A DNA stretch of 64,000 nucleotides from Paralithodes platypus (GCA_032716605.1 CM064492.1:47477876-47541875); one strand, 5' to 3'; positions 42,701-55,624 are shown, counted from the stretch's first letter. Translations and numbers: made by a program. The notes: generated by a model from the letters alone, not told the origin.

Positions 42701-42846
42701 CAGACTGTGTAGGCTGAATTATTTATGTCGATATACAGTACTTGCTTTTTAAGTATGTTTGTATACCTTTTTTTTGTTTTCGCTTTGGCGGGAATGGGTT
42801 GATCTACTTGTTTTGGTATAGTTTTTATTTATTTATTTAATATTAA

Positions 42847-42880
<34 letters not shown>

Positions 42881-43140
42881 TATTTTTATTTTTATTTTTT
42901 CGTTTAGGATCGGCGGAAATGGGTTGATATATATATATGTATTTATGTTGCAATTTGTTTCTGCAGGAATGAGTTGCTATAATTGCTATAATATAAAGTT
43001 AAATTTTGCTTTTAAGTGGGACTGGCTTGATATACCTGCTTTGTTATATAGTTATTATTTTGTTTTCATCATTATGTATTCATGTATTGTATTATGTTCA
43101 GTTTGTTTCGGGAGGCACGGCTTTATGTGAATGCTGTTGC
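42701..43140. repeat. Degenerate AT-rich repeats (GGGAATGGGTTGATCTA-like)
   Basis: GGCGGGAATGGGTTGATCTA (about 42787), GGCGGAAATGGGTTGATATA (about 42912), GCAGGAATGAGTTGCTATAA (about 42964) and AGTGGGACTGGCTTGATATA (about 43015) are related, with an ATT run at 42840-42880. Confidence 0.5.
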
Positions 43141-43144
43141 TTAA

Positions 43145-43484
43145 GGGGGGATGGTTCACATTTTGGTCGATTTTGGCATGTATTCATTATTTTTTTAGTT
43201 TCCTCCCTCCTAGACCACCATACAAAAAATAAAAAAAATCCATTAGATCACCCTTCTAGATTAATTTGTACATTTTTCGGTTCTTCCAACATTACAGGCT
43301 CACACTATCGTTCGCCAGGGAGAAAATCGACACCTAAATAGCTCGAAAGGTTTACATATTGACGACGGAATGGGGCGAAAGGTCTTAAAATCGACTAACT
43401 AATGGGGCAAACATCTTAACATCTGAAAACTAATGGGGCTAAACATGAGGGAGAAAGTGGTCCAGAAAACCGGCCCATCCCCCC
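43145..43484 (-). mobile_element. Family A MITE
   Basis: TTAA at 43141-43144 and 43485-43488. The hairpin half is deleted (TTTTTCGGTTCTTCC). Same subfamily as 57697-58054. The right TTAA abuts an I element. Confidence 0.85.
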
Positions 43485-43488
43485 TTAA

Positions 43489-43692
43489 GCCGGTGTCACA
43501 TTAGCGTTTGTGCCGGCAATTTTCGATGAGCAAGTTTGTTCTCATAATAGTGTGAGGCTCTTTCACATTGGCATCGGAAGCTAGACTGAAGGTAGATTAT
43601 GTTAGGTGGTTGATTTCGGATATAACCTAAATTTATACAATGCCAGAATTGCCAGTAAAAATTGACGGAAAAATGGCTCGTGTGACACCGAC
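43489..43692. mobile_element. Family I MITE
   Basis: GCCGGTGTCACATTAGCG and GGCTCGTGTGACACCGAC are inverted ends. Flanks TTAA and TTTA. Superfamily undecided. Confidence 0.7.
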
Positions 43693-43696
43693 TTTA

Positions 43697-43979
43697 GAGT
43701 GTGTGGGTATTTTTAGCATTAATTATTCAACTGTGTATGTGTTTGTGTATGTGTCTTTATGGATTTATGTGCAGGTGAGGAATGAGTGTGTGTGTGCACA
43801 TAGTTGAACGTGTTTGTGGGTGTGCATGCGTGTGAGTAAACAGAGAGAGAGAGAGAGAGAGCGAGAGAGATAGAGAGTCATGTACGTGTGGTGTGTGTGC
43901 GGATCCAGGTGAGGTATTCATGGATGTGCGTGTTTATGTGTACTCTTTTCATCGACTGTGTTGTATACGTGTTGCTGTA
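43697..43979. repeat. GT/GA-rich spacer
   Basis: GTGTGT and GAGAGA short runs (about 43730-43875), no gene. Confidence 0.6.
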
Positions 43980-44130
43980 CAGTTGCCCACATAAGGTCGG
44001 TTCCTCGTCATGATCTTATGTATGAAAGTAAAATCAGTATGAACGAATTGCGAGTGTGATTTCCTTTAATTATCAGTTTACTAGTCAAACGAGATAACCT
44101 CTGCACACTAAATTACACTCGTAATTCAAT
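43980..44130. mobile_element. Family H MITE left part, seed of the 32-bp array
   Basis: TA|CAGTTGCCCACATAAGG, ATCAGTATGAACGAATTGCG, then TTACACTCGTAATTCAATCA, which passes directly into the array. The right terminus is not present after the array. Confidence 0.75.
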
Positions 44131-46526
44131 CATGCGTATTATGCCTCCATGTATAATTCAATCATGCGCGTTATGCTTCCATGTATAATTCAATCATGCG
44201 CATTATGCCTCCATGTATAATTCAATCATGCGCGAATTCAATCATGCGCATTATGCCTCCATGTATAATTCAATCATGCGCATTATGCCTCCATGTATAA
44301 TTCAATCATGCGCATTATGCTTCCATGTATAATTCAATCATGCGCATTATGCCTCCATGTATAATTCAATCATGCGCATTATGCCTCCATGTATAATTCA
44401 ATCATGCGCATTATGCTTCCATGTATAATTCAATCATGCGCATTATGCTTCCATGTATAATTCAATCATGCGCATTAGCCTCCATGTATAATTCAATCAT
44501 GGCATTATGCCTCCATGTATAATTCAATCATGCGCATTATGCTTCCATGTATAATTCAATCATGCGCATTATGCCATGTATAATTCAATCATGCGCATTA
44601 TGCCTGTATAATTCAATCATGTGCATTATGCCTCCATGTAAATTCAATCATGCGCATTATGCTTCCATGTATAATTCAATCATGCGCATTATGACTCCAT
44701 GTATAATTCAATCATGCGCATTATGCCTCCATGTATAATTCAATCATGCGCATTATGCTCCATGTATAATTCAATCATGCGCATTATGCTTCCATGTATA
44801 ATTCAATCATGCGCATTATGCCTCCATGTATAATTCAATCATGCGCATTATGCCTCCATGTATAATTCAATCATGCGCATTATGCCTCCATGTATAATTC
44901 AATCATGCGCATTATGCTTCCATGTATAATTCAATCATGCGCATTATGACTCCATGTATAATTCAATCATGCGCATTATGCTTCCATGTATAATTCAATC
45001 ATGCGCATTATGCCTCCATGTATAATTCAATCATGCGCATTATGACTCCATGTATAATTCAATCATGCGCATTATGCCTCCATGTATAATTCAATCATGC
45101 GCATTATGCCTCCATGTATAATTCAATCATGCGCATTATGCTTCCATGTATAATTCAATCATGCGCATTATGCCTCCATGTATAATTCAATCATGCGCAT
45201 TATGCCTCCATGTATAATTCAATCATGCGCATTATGCCTCCATGTATAATTCAATCATGCGCATTATGCTTCCATGTATAATTCAATCATGCGCATTATG
45301 CCTCCATGTATAATTCAATCATGCGCATTATGCTTCCATGTATAATTCAATCATGCGCATTATGCCTCCATGTATAATTCAATCATGCGCATTATGACTC
45401 CATGTATAATTCAATCATGCGCATTATGCTTCCATGTATAATTCAATCATGCGCATTATGCCTCCATGTATAATTCAATCATGCGCATTATGCTTCCATG
45501 TATAATTCAATCATGCGCATTATGCTTCCATGTATAATTCAATCATGCGCATTATGCCTCCATGTATAATTCAATCATGCGCATTATGCTTCCATGTATA
45601 ATTCAATCATGCGCATTATGCCTCCATGTATAATTCAATCATGCGCATTATGACTCCATGTATAATTCAATCATGCGCATTATGCTTCCATGTATAATTC
45701 AATCATGCGCATTATGCCTCCATGTATAATTCAATCATGCGCATTATGACTCCATGTATAATTCAATCATGCGCATTATGCCTCCATGTATAATTCAATC
45801 ATGCGCATTATGCCTCCATGTATAATTCAATCATGCGCATTATGACTCCATGTATAATTCAATCATGCGCATTATGCTTCCATGTATAATTCAATCATGC
45901 GCATTATGCTTCCATGTATAATTCAATCATGCGCATTATGCCTCCATGTATAATTCAATCATGCGCATTATGACTCCATGTATAATTCAATCATGCGCAT
46001 TATGCTTCCATGTATAATTCAATCATGCGCATTATGCCTCCATGTATAATTCAATCATGTGCATTATGCTTCCATGTATAATTTAATCATGCGCATTATG
46101 CTTCCATGTATAATTCAATCATGCGCATTATGCTTCCATGTATAATTCAATCATGCACATTATGCTTCCATGTATAATTCAATCATGCGCATTATGCCTC
46201 CATGTATAATTCAATCATGCGCATTATGCCTCCATGTATAATTCAATCATGCACATTATGCTTCCATGTATAATTCAATCATGCGCATTATGCCTCCATG
46301 TATAATTCAATCATGCGCATTATGCCTCCATGTATAATTCAATCATGCGCATTATGCCTCCATGTATAATTCAATCATGCGCATTATGCCTCCATGTATA
46401 ATTCAATCATGCCATTATGCCTCCATGTATAATTCAATCATGCGCATTATGCTTCCATGTATATTTCAATCATGCGCATTATGCCTCCATGTATAATTCA
46501 ATCATGCGCATTATGCCTCCATGTAT
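44112..46526. repeat. 32-bp satellite, about 74 copies
   Basis: The unit contains TATAATTCAATCATGCGCAT and TATGCCTCCATG. The main variants are GCCTCC, GCTTCC and GACTCC, with scattered short units (44230, 44480, 44570-44640). There are no unique spacers between units. Confidence 0.95.
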
Positions 46527-46799
46527 ACGACCATGGCTTATAATTAGTATTATATCTTTATTATTACTTTTATTTTATTATTATTAATATTAGTAGTATC
46601 ATTATATATATATTTATGTATTTATATTTTTATCACGTAGCAATGAGATACAAAGACCAATCTATATATAATGTGCCAGTATTACCGAATGTATGTTATG
46701 GGTATGGACTTGTAGGAGGGTAAAGAGAGGCTAATGACACAAATACCACCGAAATGAAGGAGGTTACCCGATTTCTGTTACGTTAGGGTCTCTACTGTA
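46527..46799. other. AT-rich spacer
   Basis: ATT/ATA-rich with no recognised element. Confidence 0.4.
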
Positions 46800-47007
46800 C
46801 AATCGGCCTAATAAGTGATGTCTCGGCACCAAATAAGTTTTGATCAATAATGGGCATCAACAATATTTACAGATTTATTCTTTTTGAGTGAGATATAAAC
46901 AAATGTTCCTTCACTTACCCACGACATTTAACATCTGACAGACATTAATACAGCAAAGATCGAGCCAAACTTAATGACAGGTGAGATATGACTTATTAGC
47001 GCCACCG
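46800..47007. mobile_element. Family P MITE, copy 3
   Basis: CAATCGGCCTAATAAGTGATG and ATGACTTATTAGCGCCACCG, with TA on both sides (46798-46799 and 47008-47009). Confidence 0.8.
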
Positions 47008-47026
47008 TACTGTACATGTAAACGTA

Positions 47027-47113
47027 TGGAAGGGACTAACTCAAAATGTTATTGAGTGTTGTACTGTTCAATCGTTCAAAACCCGACTTGATACGTATCT
47101 CGCGCTTAATTAA
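47027..47113 (+). pseudogene. LINE ORF C-terminal scrap
   Basis: Translates as WKGLTQNVIEC, then VQSFKTRLDTYLALN and TAA. This matches the last residues of the LINE at 30328-31553 (WNGLPRNVID, FKLRLDKYLASN). A severely 5'-truncated copy, too short for most ORF finders. Confidence 0.75.
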
Positions 47114-48789
47114 AATTGTTTAATTTAATTTTAATTAAATGTTTTTACAAATGAATAGCTTCTCACTGGCTGAGAAATTAGTGTTGCGGATCTACTTGCC
47201 CCGGGCTAGTGACTTCTGAAACTTACTTGCCCTGACATTTTTTCACTTGCCCTGACATATTTTGTACTTTCCCTTATATATTTAATTTGTTTAAACTCGT
47301 TAAGTACCACATACATTCACAAACATGCCACCAGCTTCTATAAATTGCCTATTTTATGTCCTCAATACTGATTGAATTTTGGAAAACTCATTCATTACTA
47401 ATTTTTGGAAATAACAATAGTATTCTCTATGGAACGTTGATGGTAAAAACACTGAACATATGAGGAGGACATTAAAGGTTTCCATTTAATAACCTAGTTA
47501 AACCTCTCCCATTCCGGGATGCGCAGGTCTCTTAAATGTTACACGTTTGTTCTCCACACTCCCTCCTCTTCTCGGTACTACCATTTTATCACCTCACTCC
47601 AATATAAATTGTTATATTGTATTTAAATTATCTTATGAATAATCCTTTTTCCAGTTCCTTTGGTATGGCTTTGTTTTGTCAACACGTTCCAGTAACTCGT
47701 TATAATATGGTTATGTGGCCTCCTCTGGGAATGGCCCTGCTCGACTGGTGCCTACAATCTCCCCAATAAGAGACTTCACGTCTATAGCCGTATCGAATTT
47801 TATAAATTAGATACGGCGAACTGCATGTCTAGGAACAGGCAGCCTTAGTCTATGATATATTTGTATTGAATCACACTACAAATTCATAGTTCATTATTGA
47901 TGTATACCTGAATATGAAACAACAAAACTGACTTAAGGAAGATATGTTTGTCTGTTTGTCTGTCTGTTACAGCAAAATTCGAACACGGATAATCCAAAAA
48001 TCCCAATAGCCCGATGTTTTAAAGATAAGAATTAATAAATTAAGATGAAAACATAATAAAATAAAATGCACGCCAATAAAATGCACGCCAATATCGACGA
48101 AGTGGAGACATGCTTAATGTAGGTGCAGACGATGCCAATCTGCTACCCCCCAACCAGCATCTATGGATTTACATTGATTATTGTATAACACATTGACCAC
48201 AGACCAACAACTATGCCACCAACACCATCTACAAGCTTAACAAATATCCCAAATTCAATTCAAGTTCGTAACATTACGAAATTCACGGCAAAGTAATAAC
48301 AACAAATCTTAGGTCATGTTATCATAGGATTTACACGGCTACATTTAGCCTGACTTGTTTCAATTGTCCTGTTTTTGTTATATTTATCTGTTTATTGAAC
48401 TTGTTTATGTTATTGTATGCGATAGAAACCAACATTGACAGTATATAATTCGACAACCGATCAGCTGTGTACTGTTTACTTAAGGGTCACCGTACACCGA
48501 GTATCGTTGGTTTCAGACTCTGTCTACTAAAGGTTTACCGCAGCGATGTTTTCCTACATTAATTATATAACGGTATTTTATATTATATGATTACTATTAT
48601 TTATTTTATTGAAGCGTTATGTAAGGAAGTATTACAAACAATTAACTTGTCCCCCGGGCCACTGCCGGACAGACTAACATTGAAAATCACTAGCCCGGCT
48701 ACATAATTATCCAGGCTAGTCAGGGCTGCCGGGCTATAGGCCTACCTACTTTCCCAGCCTGGTGCCCTCCCAAATTTTTTGTCTTCCAT
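47114..48789. other. Largest stretch without recognised repeat families
   Basis: AT-rich, with ACTTGCCCTGACAT repeated at about 47222-47262 and CCCGGGCTAGTGA/CCCCGGGCCACTG motifs near both ends (47200 and 48653). I see no credible exon. It could be unique DNA or an unfamiliar repeat. Confidence 0.35.
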
Positions 48790-48885
48790 ATTGACTGGGT
48801 AGGTTACAAACAAGCAGCCTCGTAAGGATCAATATATAGGCAATGTTGATGCTTGTTTTCCTTTGTACTCCTTTGTATTCACCTT
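48790..48885 (-). repeat. Dispersed repeat with AATACAAAGG end, second copy
   Basis: The reverse complement reads GAATACAAAGGAGTACAAAGG, then ATTGATCCTTACGAGGCTGC, paralleling 24836-24905. Confidence 0.65.
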
Positions 48886-48975
48886 CATTCTGGCTATCCA
48901 TAGGGATTTTTAAGCAGGTTAAAAATGGCCTCTGACAGTAGTTTAAAATGGTTAACCTCGATTACTTGACCCTCT
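48886..48975. mobile_element. Family C fragment
   Basis: TTCATTCTGGCTATCCATAG, then AGCAGGTTAAAAATGGCC. Ends not preserved. Confidence 0.5.
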
Positions 48976-49070
48976 CGCTTGATTTTCTAGGCCACACATC
49001 ATATTAAATATTGTATGTCGTGAATTGAGGCGGTGAAATAAAACATAGTGTCGGTATATTTATAGCCGAC

Positions 49071-49094
49071 TGAGAGAGAGAGAGCGTGTGTGGT

Positions 49095-49132
<38 letters not shown>

Positions 49133-49161
49133 GGTGTGTGTGTGTGTATGTGTGTGTGTGC

Positions 49162-49236
<75 letters not shown>
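49071..49236. repeat. (GT)n microsatellite
   Basis: A GT run of about 140 bp with a few CGGGTG interruptions, after a short GA run. Confidence 0.95.
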
Positions 49237-49237
<1 letters not shown>

Positions 49238-49396
49238 TCCAAGCGAACTGGTCGTATGTGTTTTTCTTTGTTTCTCCTTGTACCTATTTAGAGATAATAA
49301 GTTAACACTGCCACTATTTTACCAACTATTACAATTACAACTAACTTCCCAATCATACAAGTACTGTATATTGATATAGATAAATGTTGTAGATAG

Positions 49397-49646
49397 ACAG
49401 GCAAATAGATAGATAGATAGATAGTTTGATACATAGTAGATTCTGTTCATTATAACCTTGGGAGAAAATGACCCTCACTTGCATCCTATTCACAGACTAG
49501 TACTTGCAGATTAAGAAATGACTACATCTAAGACTCATACAAATAGTTTGTTTACATAAATGACGATATATTCTTTCATGACAATCCAGTAATAACTCTG
49601 TCATCAAAATAATAACATGATAATTCCCTCCCCCGGTAAAAATAAG

Positions 49647-49727
<81 letters not shown>
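49397..49727. repeat. (GATA)n and (GA)n microsatellites
   Basis: GATA at 49407-49424 and 49646-49666, then a GA run to 49726. Positions 49425-49640 are unassigned. Confidence 0.9.
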
Positions 49728-49754
49728 CAAGTGTTGTTAAGCTGGAAAGTTACG

Positions 49755-50290
49755 CAGAAGGAGCGTTCGACTGAAGAGAAAAGAGGAAGTAAAGGAGAGG
49801 GAACAAAGGAGGAAAGAGAGGGGGAGGGGAGATTGGAGAAGGAGAGAAGAACAAAAGAAGAAGAAGAAGAGGAGGAGGAAGAGGAGGAGGAGGAGGAGGA
49901 GGAGGAGAGAATGAAGGAGATATAGAAAATGGGGAAGACAATAAAGAGGAGATAATGTAGAATGAAAGATAGAGAAAAGAAGAAAGGGAAGAGAAGGAGG
50001 AGAGATTAAAGAAGAATATATAGAGAAAAATTGAAAGAGAAAGAGGATGAGGATAGAAGTAATAACAACATTGGTAAAAGATAAAAAGGGGAAAGAGAAT
50101 GAAGAAGAAGAAGAAGGGAAAGAAATAAACAAAGATAAGAGAGAGAATGGGATAAGAATGAAGAAGGAGATAGAGAATAAAAGAGGACAGAGAGAAAGGG
50201 TAGAGAAAGGAGAGAGAGAGAAAACAGAAAAAGGAGGAAAAAAGAGGAGAAAAGTACAAAAAAATAAAAGTGGAAGGAAAAGAAAACAAC
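49755..50290. repeat. Purine-rich tract
   Basis: GGAGGA/GAAGAA/AGAGAG-rich on the + strand, less regular than the 24.6-27.7 kb array. No unit length is obvious. Confidence 0.8.
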
Positions 50291-50880
50291 CTTGTTAAGC
50301 TGTTGTAATAAAATGAAACATCATAACTGTCAAGAACTTACTTTCAATTTTCCGATGATAGGAGGAGAATGAAGAGTTGTTTGCGAGTGGGATTATCCTT
50401 TAAAAACCTCCTTTGTACTACCTAGAAAAAGAAAAGGAACAGTAAATAGACATTATTAACTAACATTATGAGAGTACAAATATGAATGGAATAAATAGAC
50501 CGCTTAACAAGAGTAATAAATAGGGAGCCAAATTAAGACTGTCCCCTTTAGCAGCAAATTGGAGTATTGTATTATAAATGTTTATCAGCCTAATTTCAAT
50601 ACCATTTTGGTTTTATATCAAATGTGTTGGCCCTAAATATTGACTATCCGTACAGGACTAGTTTACAGAAATACTTACACATATTTTAAGCACAAATTTA
50701 GCGGATTCCAGACTCTGATACAATTCGCCAGTAAATCTGCCCGCATGACCCTGGTTTAATACTTCCATCACGTACTCTGCATATAACACATGGATATACA
50801 CAAATTATACATATAGTCTATTGCTATGACAACCAGAACAGGAAGATAAATTAGCACGCTAATATTAATGTATATGTATT
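50291..50880. other. Unassigned AT-rich DNA
   Basis: No frame, repeat family or array recognised. Confidence 0.35.
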
Positions 50881-51055
50881 TTAGCCCTTTCGAAACGATC
50901 TAGTAAGCTTATACATTTTTCGGAGTCGGATAAGAAGTTGATATTGATTTTAAGCCTATTAATCTCTTAGAAATCCTTCCTAGGCGTAAACTAATAGCCT
51001 GGAGGTAGCAAACAAACTCGCATAAAGTCATAATCTGATTGAGAAGCTTTTAGAG
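50881..51055. mobile_element. Degenerate family C copy
   Basis: AGCCCTTTCGAAACGATC, then CTTAGAAATCCTTCCTAGGC and CTCGCATAAAGTCATAATCT, resembles C arms, with no TTAA ends. Confidence 0.4.
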
Positions 51056-51134
51056 AGAGGAGTAAGTGAAACGTGGATGGTGGACACCGTAGAGTTTATA
51101 TGTTAAAGTCTGCTTAGATCGGTAGGTTTTTTAT

Positions 51135-51638
<504 letters not shown>

Positions 51639-51849
51639 CCCCTTGAGGATAATGACGCACTTTGAAAGTTTATTTTGGCTATCATTTAAATTTTGTATAC
51701 AGTTTTGGAAGCATCTGTCAGACTTAAAAGGGTAAAGACTATCTCAATTAATCCTCTAACTTCCATATTATACCCTTCCTAATCTGACTAAAATTGTCTA
51801 ATAGTAGCTAGAAAACAGAAAAGAAATGCGTCATCGGATCTTTTATGGG
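51639..51849. mobile_element. Family C foldback
   Basis: Left CCCCTTGAGGATAATGACGC, right ATGCGTCATCGGATCTTTTA, TTAA at 51850-51853. Confidence 0.8.
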
Positions 51850-51987
51850 TTAACTAGTGATTATTTTAAATATCTTTAAATTCTTACATTACATGTGCTT
51901 GTAACTATCATTAAACCTTTAAGGGGTAGATCATTAAAGACATTTTACTTGCTTGGTTGAGAAATGTGCGCAAAATGTATGAAATTT

Positions 51988-52410
51988 ATGAAATGTGTGC
52001 ATAATGCTTGAGAAATGTGTGCATAATGCTTGAGAAATGTGTGCATAATGCTTGAGAAATGTGTGCATAATGCTTGAGAAATGTGTGCATAATGCTTGAG
52101 AAATGTGTGCATAATGCTTGAGAAATGTGTGCATAATGCTTGAGAAATGTGTGCATAATGCTTGAGAAATGTGTGCATAATGCTTGAGAAATGTGTGCAT
52201 AATGCTTGAGAAATGTGTGCATAATGCTTGAGAAATGTGTGCATAATGCTTGAGAAATGTGTGCATAATGCTTGAGAAATGTGTGCATAATGCTTGAGAA
52301 ATGTGTGCATAATGCTTGAGAAATGTGTGCATAATGCTTGAGAAATGTGTGCATAATGCTTGAGAAATGTGTGCATAATGCTTGAGAAATGTGTGCATAA
52401 TGCTTGAGAA
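51988..52410. repeat. 22-bp satellite, about 19 copies
   Basis: The unit GCATAATGCTTGAGAAATGT plus GT is perfectly repeated over most of the array, suggesting very recent amplification. All three minus frames stay open because 22 bp cycles through phases without a stop. Confidence 0.95.
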
Positions 52411-52524
52411 AACGTAAACATTTGTCGTTACTACTATTATTACACAATGATGATTAAATACAATTTTTTGACAGTCTTGAAAGTTCTTTATTGCACACCT
52501 ATATTTTACAGAACAGACTATTTA

Positions 52525-52885
52525 GGGGAGATGGGCAATTTTTTGGTATATTTATTCATTTATTCCGTTATTTCTTAGTTTCCTCGGTAGACCTCCATCA
52601 AGCTTAGAAAAACACCCCCTAGACCCCCATTCAAGATAAATTTGTACATTTTTCGGTAGAATAATGTCGCGGCCGAAGGCCGATTCCTCTTAAAATTTCA
52701 GGCTCGCTATCGCTTGCCAGGAAAAAATCGACACCTAAATGGCACGAAAGGTCAGAAAATTGACAAGAAAATGGGGCGAAAGGTGTTAAAATCGCCAAAC
52801 TAATGGGCCGAACGTCGTATGATCTCAAAACAAACGGAGCTTAACACGAGGGAGAAAGGGGACCAGCAAAAGGACCCATCTCCCC
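52525..52885 (-). mobile_element. Family A MITE
   Basis: TTTA before and TTAA after (52886-52889). Ends GGGGAGATGGGC and CCCATCTCCCC, core on the minus strand. Confidence 0.85.
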
Positions 52886-52889
52886 TTAA

Positions 52890-53357
52890 GAGCTATCATA
52901 CGGGCTCCTTTCCTGGCAGTAATGTATAGGCAACTAAATTCACGGAACATTTGGTGCCGTAAGTAATCACAAGGATGAGTAAAAAATAAATAAATAAAAT
53001 AAATAAATAAATAAATAAATAAAAGACACATGTAGCACAACTGGACAAGGGACTGGAATTTTCGAAAGAGGTTCACTTATTTTTCGAAAGAGGTTCTATT
53101 TTTTACTTTCTTTCTGAACTATGCTGGCTTAAAACAATCCAATAGAGTTGATAGTCTCTGAAGTCCTATTTTAATAATAATATAATTATAATACAACCAA
53201 CTGGAACACATAAAAAGTGACTGATAATCTCTTCCGTAATAATTTGAACACTTTGTTATGCTTCTTGAACAAACCAATGACGCAATTCCTAAATGTGTAT
53301 GTAATGCATGTCTAACTAATTAGGCTTCTTAAGATGTCTTCATATTAACCCTATTTG
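52890..53357. other. Spacer with (AAAT)n
   Basis: AAATAAATAAAT at 52985-53024. TTTTCGAAAGAGGTTC is duplicated at about 53058 and 53081. Otherwise unassigned. Confidence 0.5.
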
Positions 53358-53612
53358 GTCCGAAGGAGGTCCTTTTGGGTCTCACTTATTTCACTCCATT
53401 AGTTTGGAGATTATACGCCATTTCACCCCATTAGTTTGGCGATAATAAGACGCTTCTCATAATTCAGATGTTGACATTATTCTTGGCGAGCGATAGCGAG
53501 CCTATAACTTAAGAATACATCAGCCGGGATATTCTTCGATCGAAAAAGGTATAAACTTAGCTTGAAAGGGGATCTGGGTGGACATTTATAAATTTGAAGA
53601 AAGTCTATATTT
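53358..53612 (+). mobile_element. Family A, diverged copy without ends
   Basis: Core GGCGAGCGATAGCGAGCC intact at about 53485, hairpin reduced to CAGCCGGG. Both termini decayed. Confidence 0.7.
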
Positions 53613-53711
53613 TTTTTTATTGTGGTTAGCCTATGGAACAAACCATAATACATGGCTCCAAAATGGCTAAATCAAGCAAAATCCTCAACAATAATGAAAC
53701 CAAATATCATA

Positions 53712-53779
53712 ATAACCCACAAGGCGTTGGACCAGCTAGGTTTAATAACCCACAAGGCGTTGGACCAGCTAGGTTTAAT
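53712..53779. repeat. 33-bp tandem duplication
   Basis: AATAACCCACAAGGCGTTGG plus ACCAGCTAGGTTT occurs twice in direct succession. Confidence 0.9.
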
Positions 53780-53802
53780 AAGTTTATAATGTGTTGTGTT
53801 AA

Positions 53803-54012
53803 CCCCTTCATTACCGGCGATACCCTTTCCATTACATTCTGCCAACTATTACACGATGGTATTCAGCTTAAGAAGGACGTCTACCAATTAAAAGGCAACA
53901 GACTATCTCAATGAACCCTTTCAGCTGCTATATAAGCTTCCTAGGCGTTATAAATTGTCCAAATGCAGCGGGGGAAAAAACAAAGAAAAAAAGACGTCCT
54001 CGGCACTGAAGG
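53803..54012. mobile_element. Family C foldback
   Basis: TTAA at 53799-53802. Arms CCCCTTCATTACCGGCGATA and CGTCCTCGGCACTGAAGGGG. The right TTAA is mutated to TTAC. Confidence 0.8.
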
Positions 54013-54064
54013 GGTTACGGCCGCACACTATCCATAGGGTTGGTGGCTCAATTCAAGTGTTTAA

Positions 54065-54427
54065 GGGAAGATGGTTGTTTTTTCAGCCCCCTAATCTCCC
54101 CCATGTTTAGTCCTATTAGTTTTTATATATATAGAAGTTCGACCCATTAGTTTGGGGATTTTAAGACTTTTCACCCCATTTCTTTGTCAATATTAGGACC
54201 CTTCGTGTCATTTATGTGTCGATTTTTTCCTGGCCAGCGATAACGAGCCTGTAATTGTAGGAGGAACCGGCCTTTGGCCGGGAAATATTTTCTACAGCAA
54301 AATGTACAAATTTATCTTGAAGGAGGGTCTAGGGGATGTTATTTGAAGCTAGATGGAGGGCTTTGTAAGATACTAAAAAAATAATAAGAATATAAATAAA
54401 TTAGCAACTAAATAGCCCATCCCCCAC
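54065..54427 (+). mobile_element. Family A MITE
   Basis: TTAA at 54061-54064, left end GGGAAGATGG. Core variant GGCCAGCGATAACGAGCC. Right end CCCATCCCCCACTAA. Confidence 0.8.
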
Positions 54428-54438
54428 TAAAGTGTTAA

Positions 54439-54545
54439 CTTGATCAGCTTTAGACCATTTGGATTGCTAGCGGTACTTACTATAAACATAAATCGTCTAA
54501 TGATAGCCAGAATCAGATGAAACATGCGTCATCGTGCTGAAAGGG
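54439..54545. mobile_element. Family C, shortened copy
   Basis: TTAA at 54435-54438 and 54546-54549. Only the right half (AATCGTCTAATGATAGCCAG, then GCGTCATCGTGCTGAAAGGG) is typical. Confidence 0.65.
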
Positions 54546-54644
54546 TTAACTGAAAGGATGTAAAGTGAAGCATGTTTTAGTAAAGGACGCGGTAAGTAAC
54601 CCTGCATCATAATATTATAAGGTAAATTTATTTGCAGAAATTAA

Positions 54645-54955
54645 GGGGAGGTTTTTAGTTTGCTTCCTAAACCCCCATCAAGCTTTAAAATAGTACCCCC
54701 AAGAACCCCCAGATTTGTACATTTTTCGGTAGAAAAATGTCCCGGCCGAAGGTAGGCTCCTCCTAAATTACAGGCTCGCTATTGCTCGCCAGGAAAAAAT
54801 CGACACCTGGATGGCACGAACGGTCTTAAAATTGAGCGAAATGTCTTAAAATTGCCAAACTAACGGGACGAATGTCTTAAAATAACAAAACTAATTGGGC
54901 TAAACATGAGGGAGAAGGGGGTTCGAAACCAAATCCCTTAAATGAAAATCTGCTC
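54645..54955 (-). mobile_element. Family A MITE
   Basis: TTAA at 54641-54644 and 54956-54959, left end GGGGAGGTTTTTAG, like copies at 3553 and 58587. Core variant GGCTCGCTATTGCTCGCC. Confidence 0.8.
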
Positions 54956-55007
54956 TTAAGCATATACGACCTTTGCCAGAGCGCTGCATATACGCCCTTC
55001 TACCCAC

Positions 55008-55475
55008 TGATAATACACACACACGTACACACACAGGTATACACACACATAGACGCGTACATGCACACCCATACACACGTAAATACATAGACTAAAACGC
55101 ACATGCACTAATATGCTCACACACACACAGACTAAAACGCACATGCACTAATATACTCACACACACACAGACTAAAACGCACATGCACTAATATACTCTC
55201 TCACACACACAGACTAAAACGCACGCAAACTATAACACACGTTCTGACACACATGCACACACACACACACATCTCACATACATAGATACTGAAAGACACA
55301 CACACAAAACATTCACACACACACACACATACATCTCACACATACATATACTGAAAGACACACAAACACACATACATATACTGAAACACACACACACACA
55401 GACAGATACTGATACACACACACACCTCACACATGCAGAAACTGAAACACACACACATACACACCTCTAAGCACA
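55008..55475. repeat. ACACAC-rich tract with a 33-bp sub-array
   Basis: ACTAAAACGCACATGCACTA with an ACACACACAG spacer repeats about four times at 55090-55225. The remainder is CA/CATACA-rich. Confidence 0.85.
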
Positions 55476-55624
55476 CATTTATTCCCTTACACAATTAATA
55501 GACAACATTAATGTATACTCGTTTATAATTCCTGCTTACAGCTTCGCATATAATGTATAATAACACATCTATTGTCAACATTATAAATAACATATGCATT
55601 TCCAACTATAACATATGCACATCT
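55476..55624. other. AT-rich spacer
   Basis: Nothing recognised. Confidence 0.35.

Noticed and set aside
44112..46526. CRISPR-like regular repeats
   Set aside because: Units are contiguous with no unique spacers, and the genome is eukaryotic.
49071..49236. Cys/Val-rich small proteins over (GT)n
   Set aside because: Dinucleotide repeat translation only.
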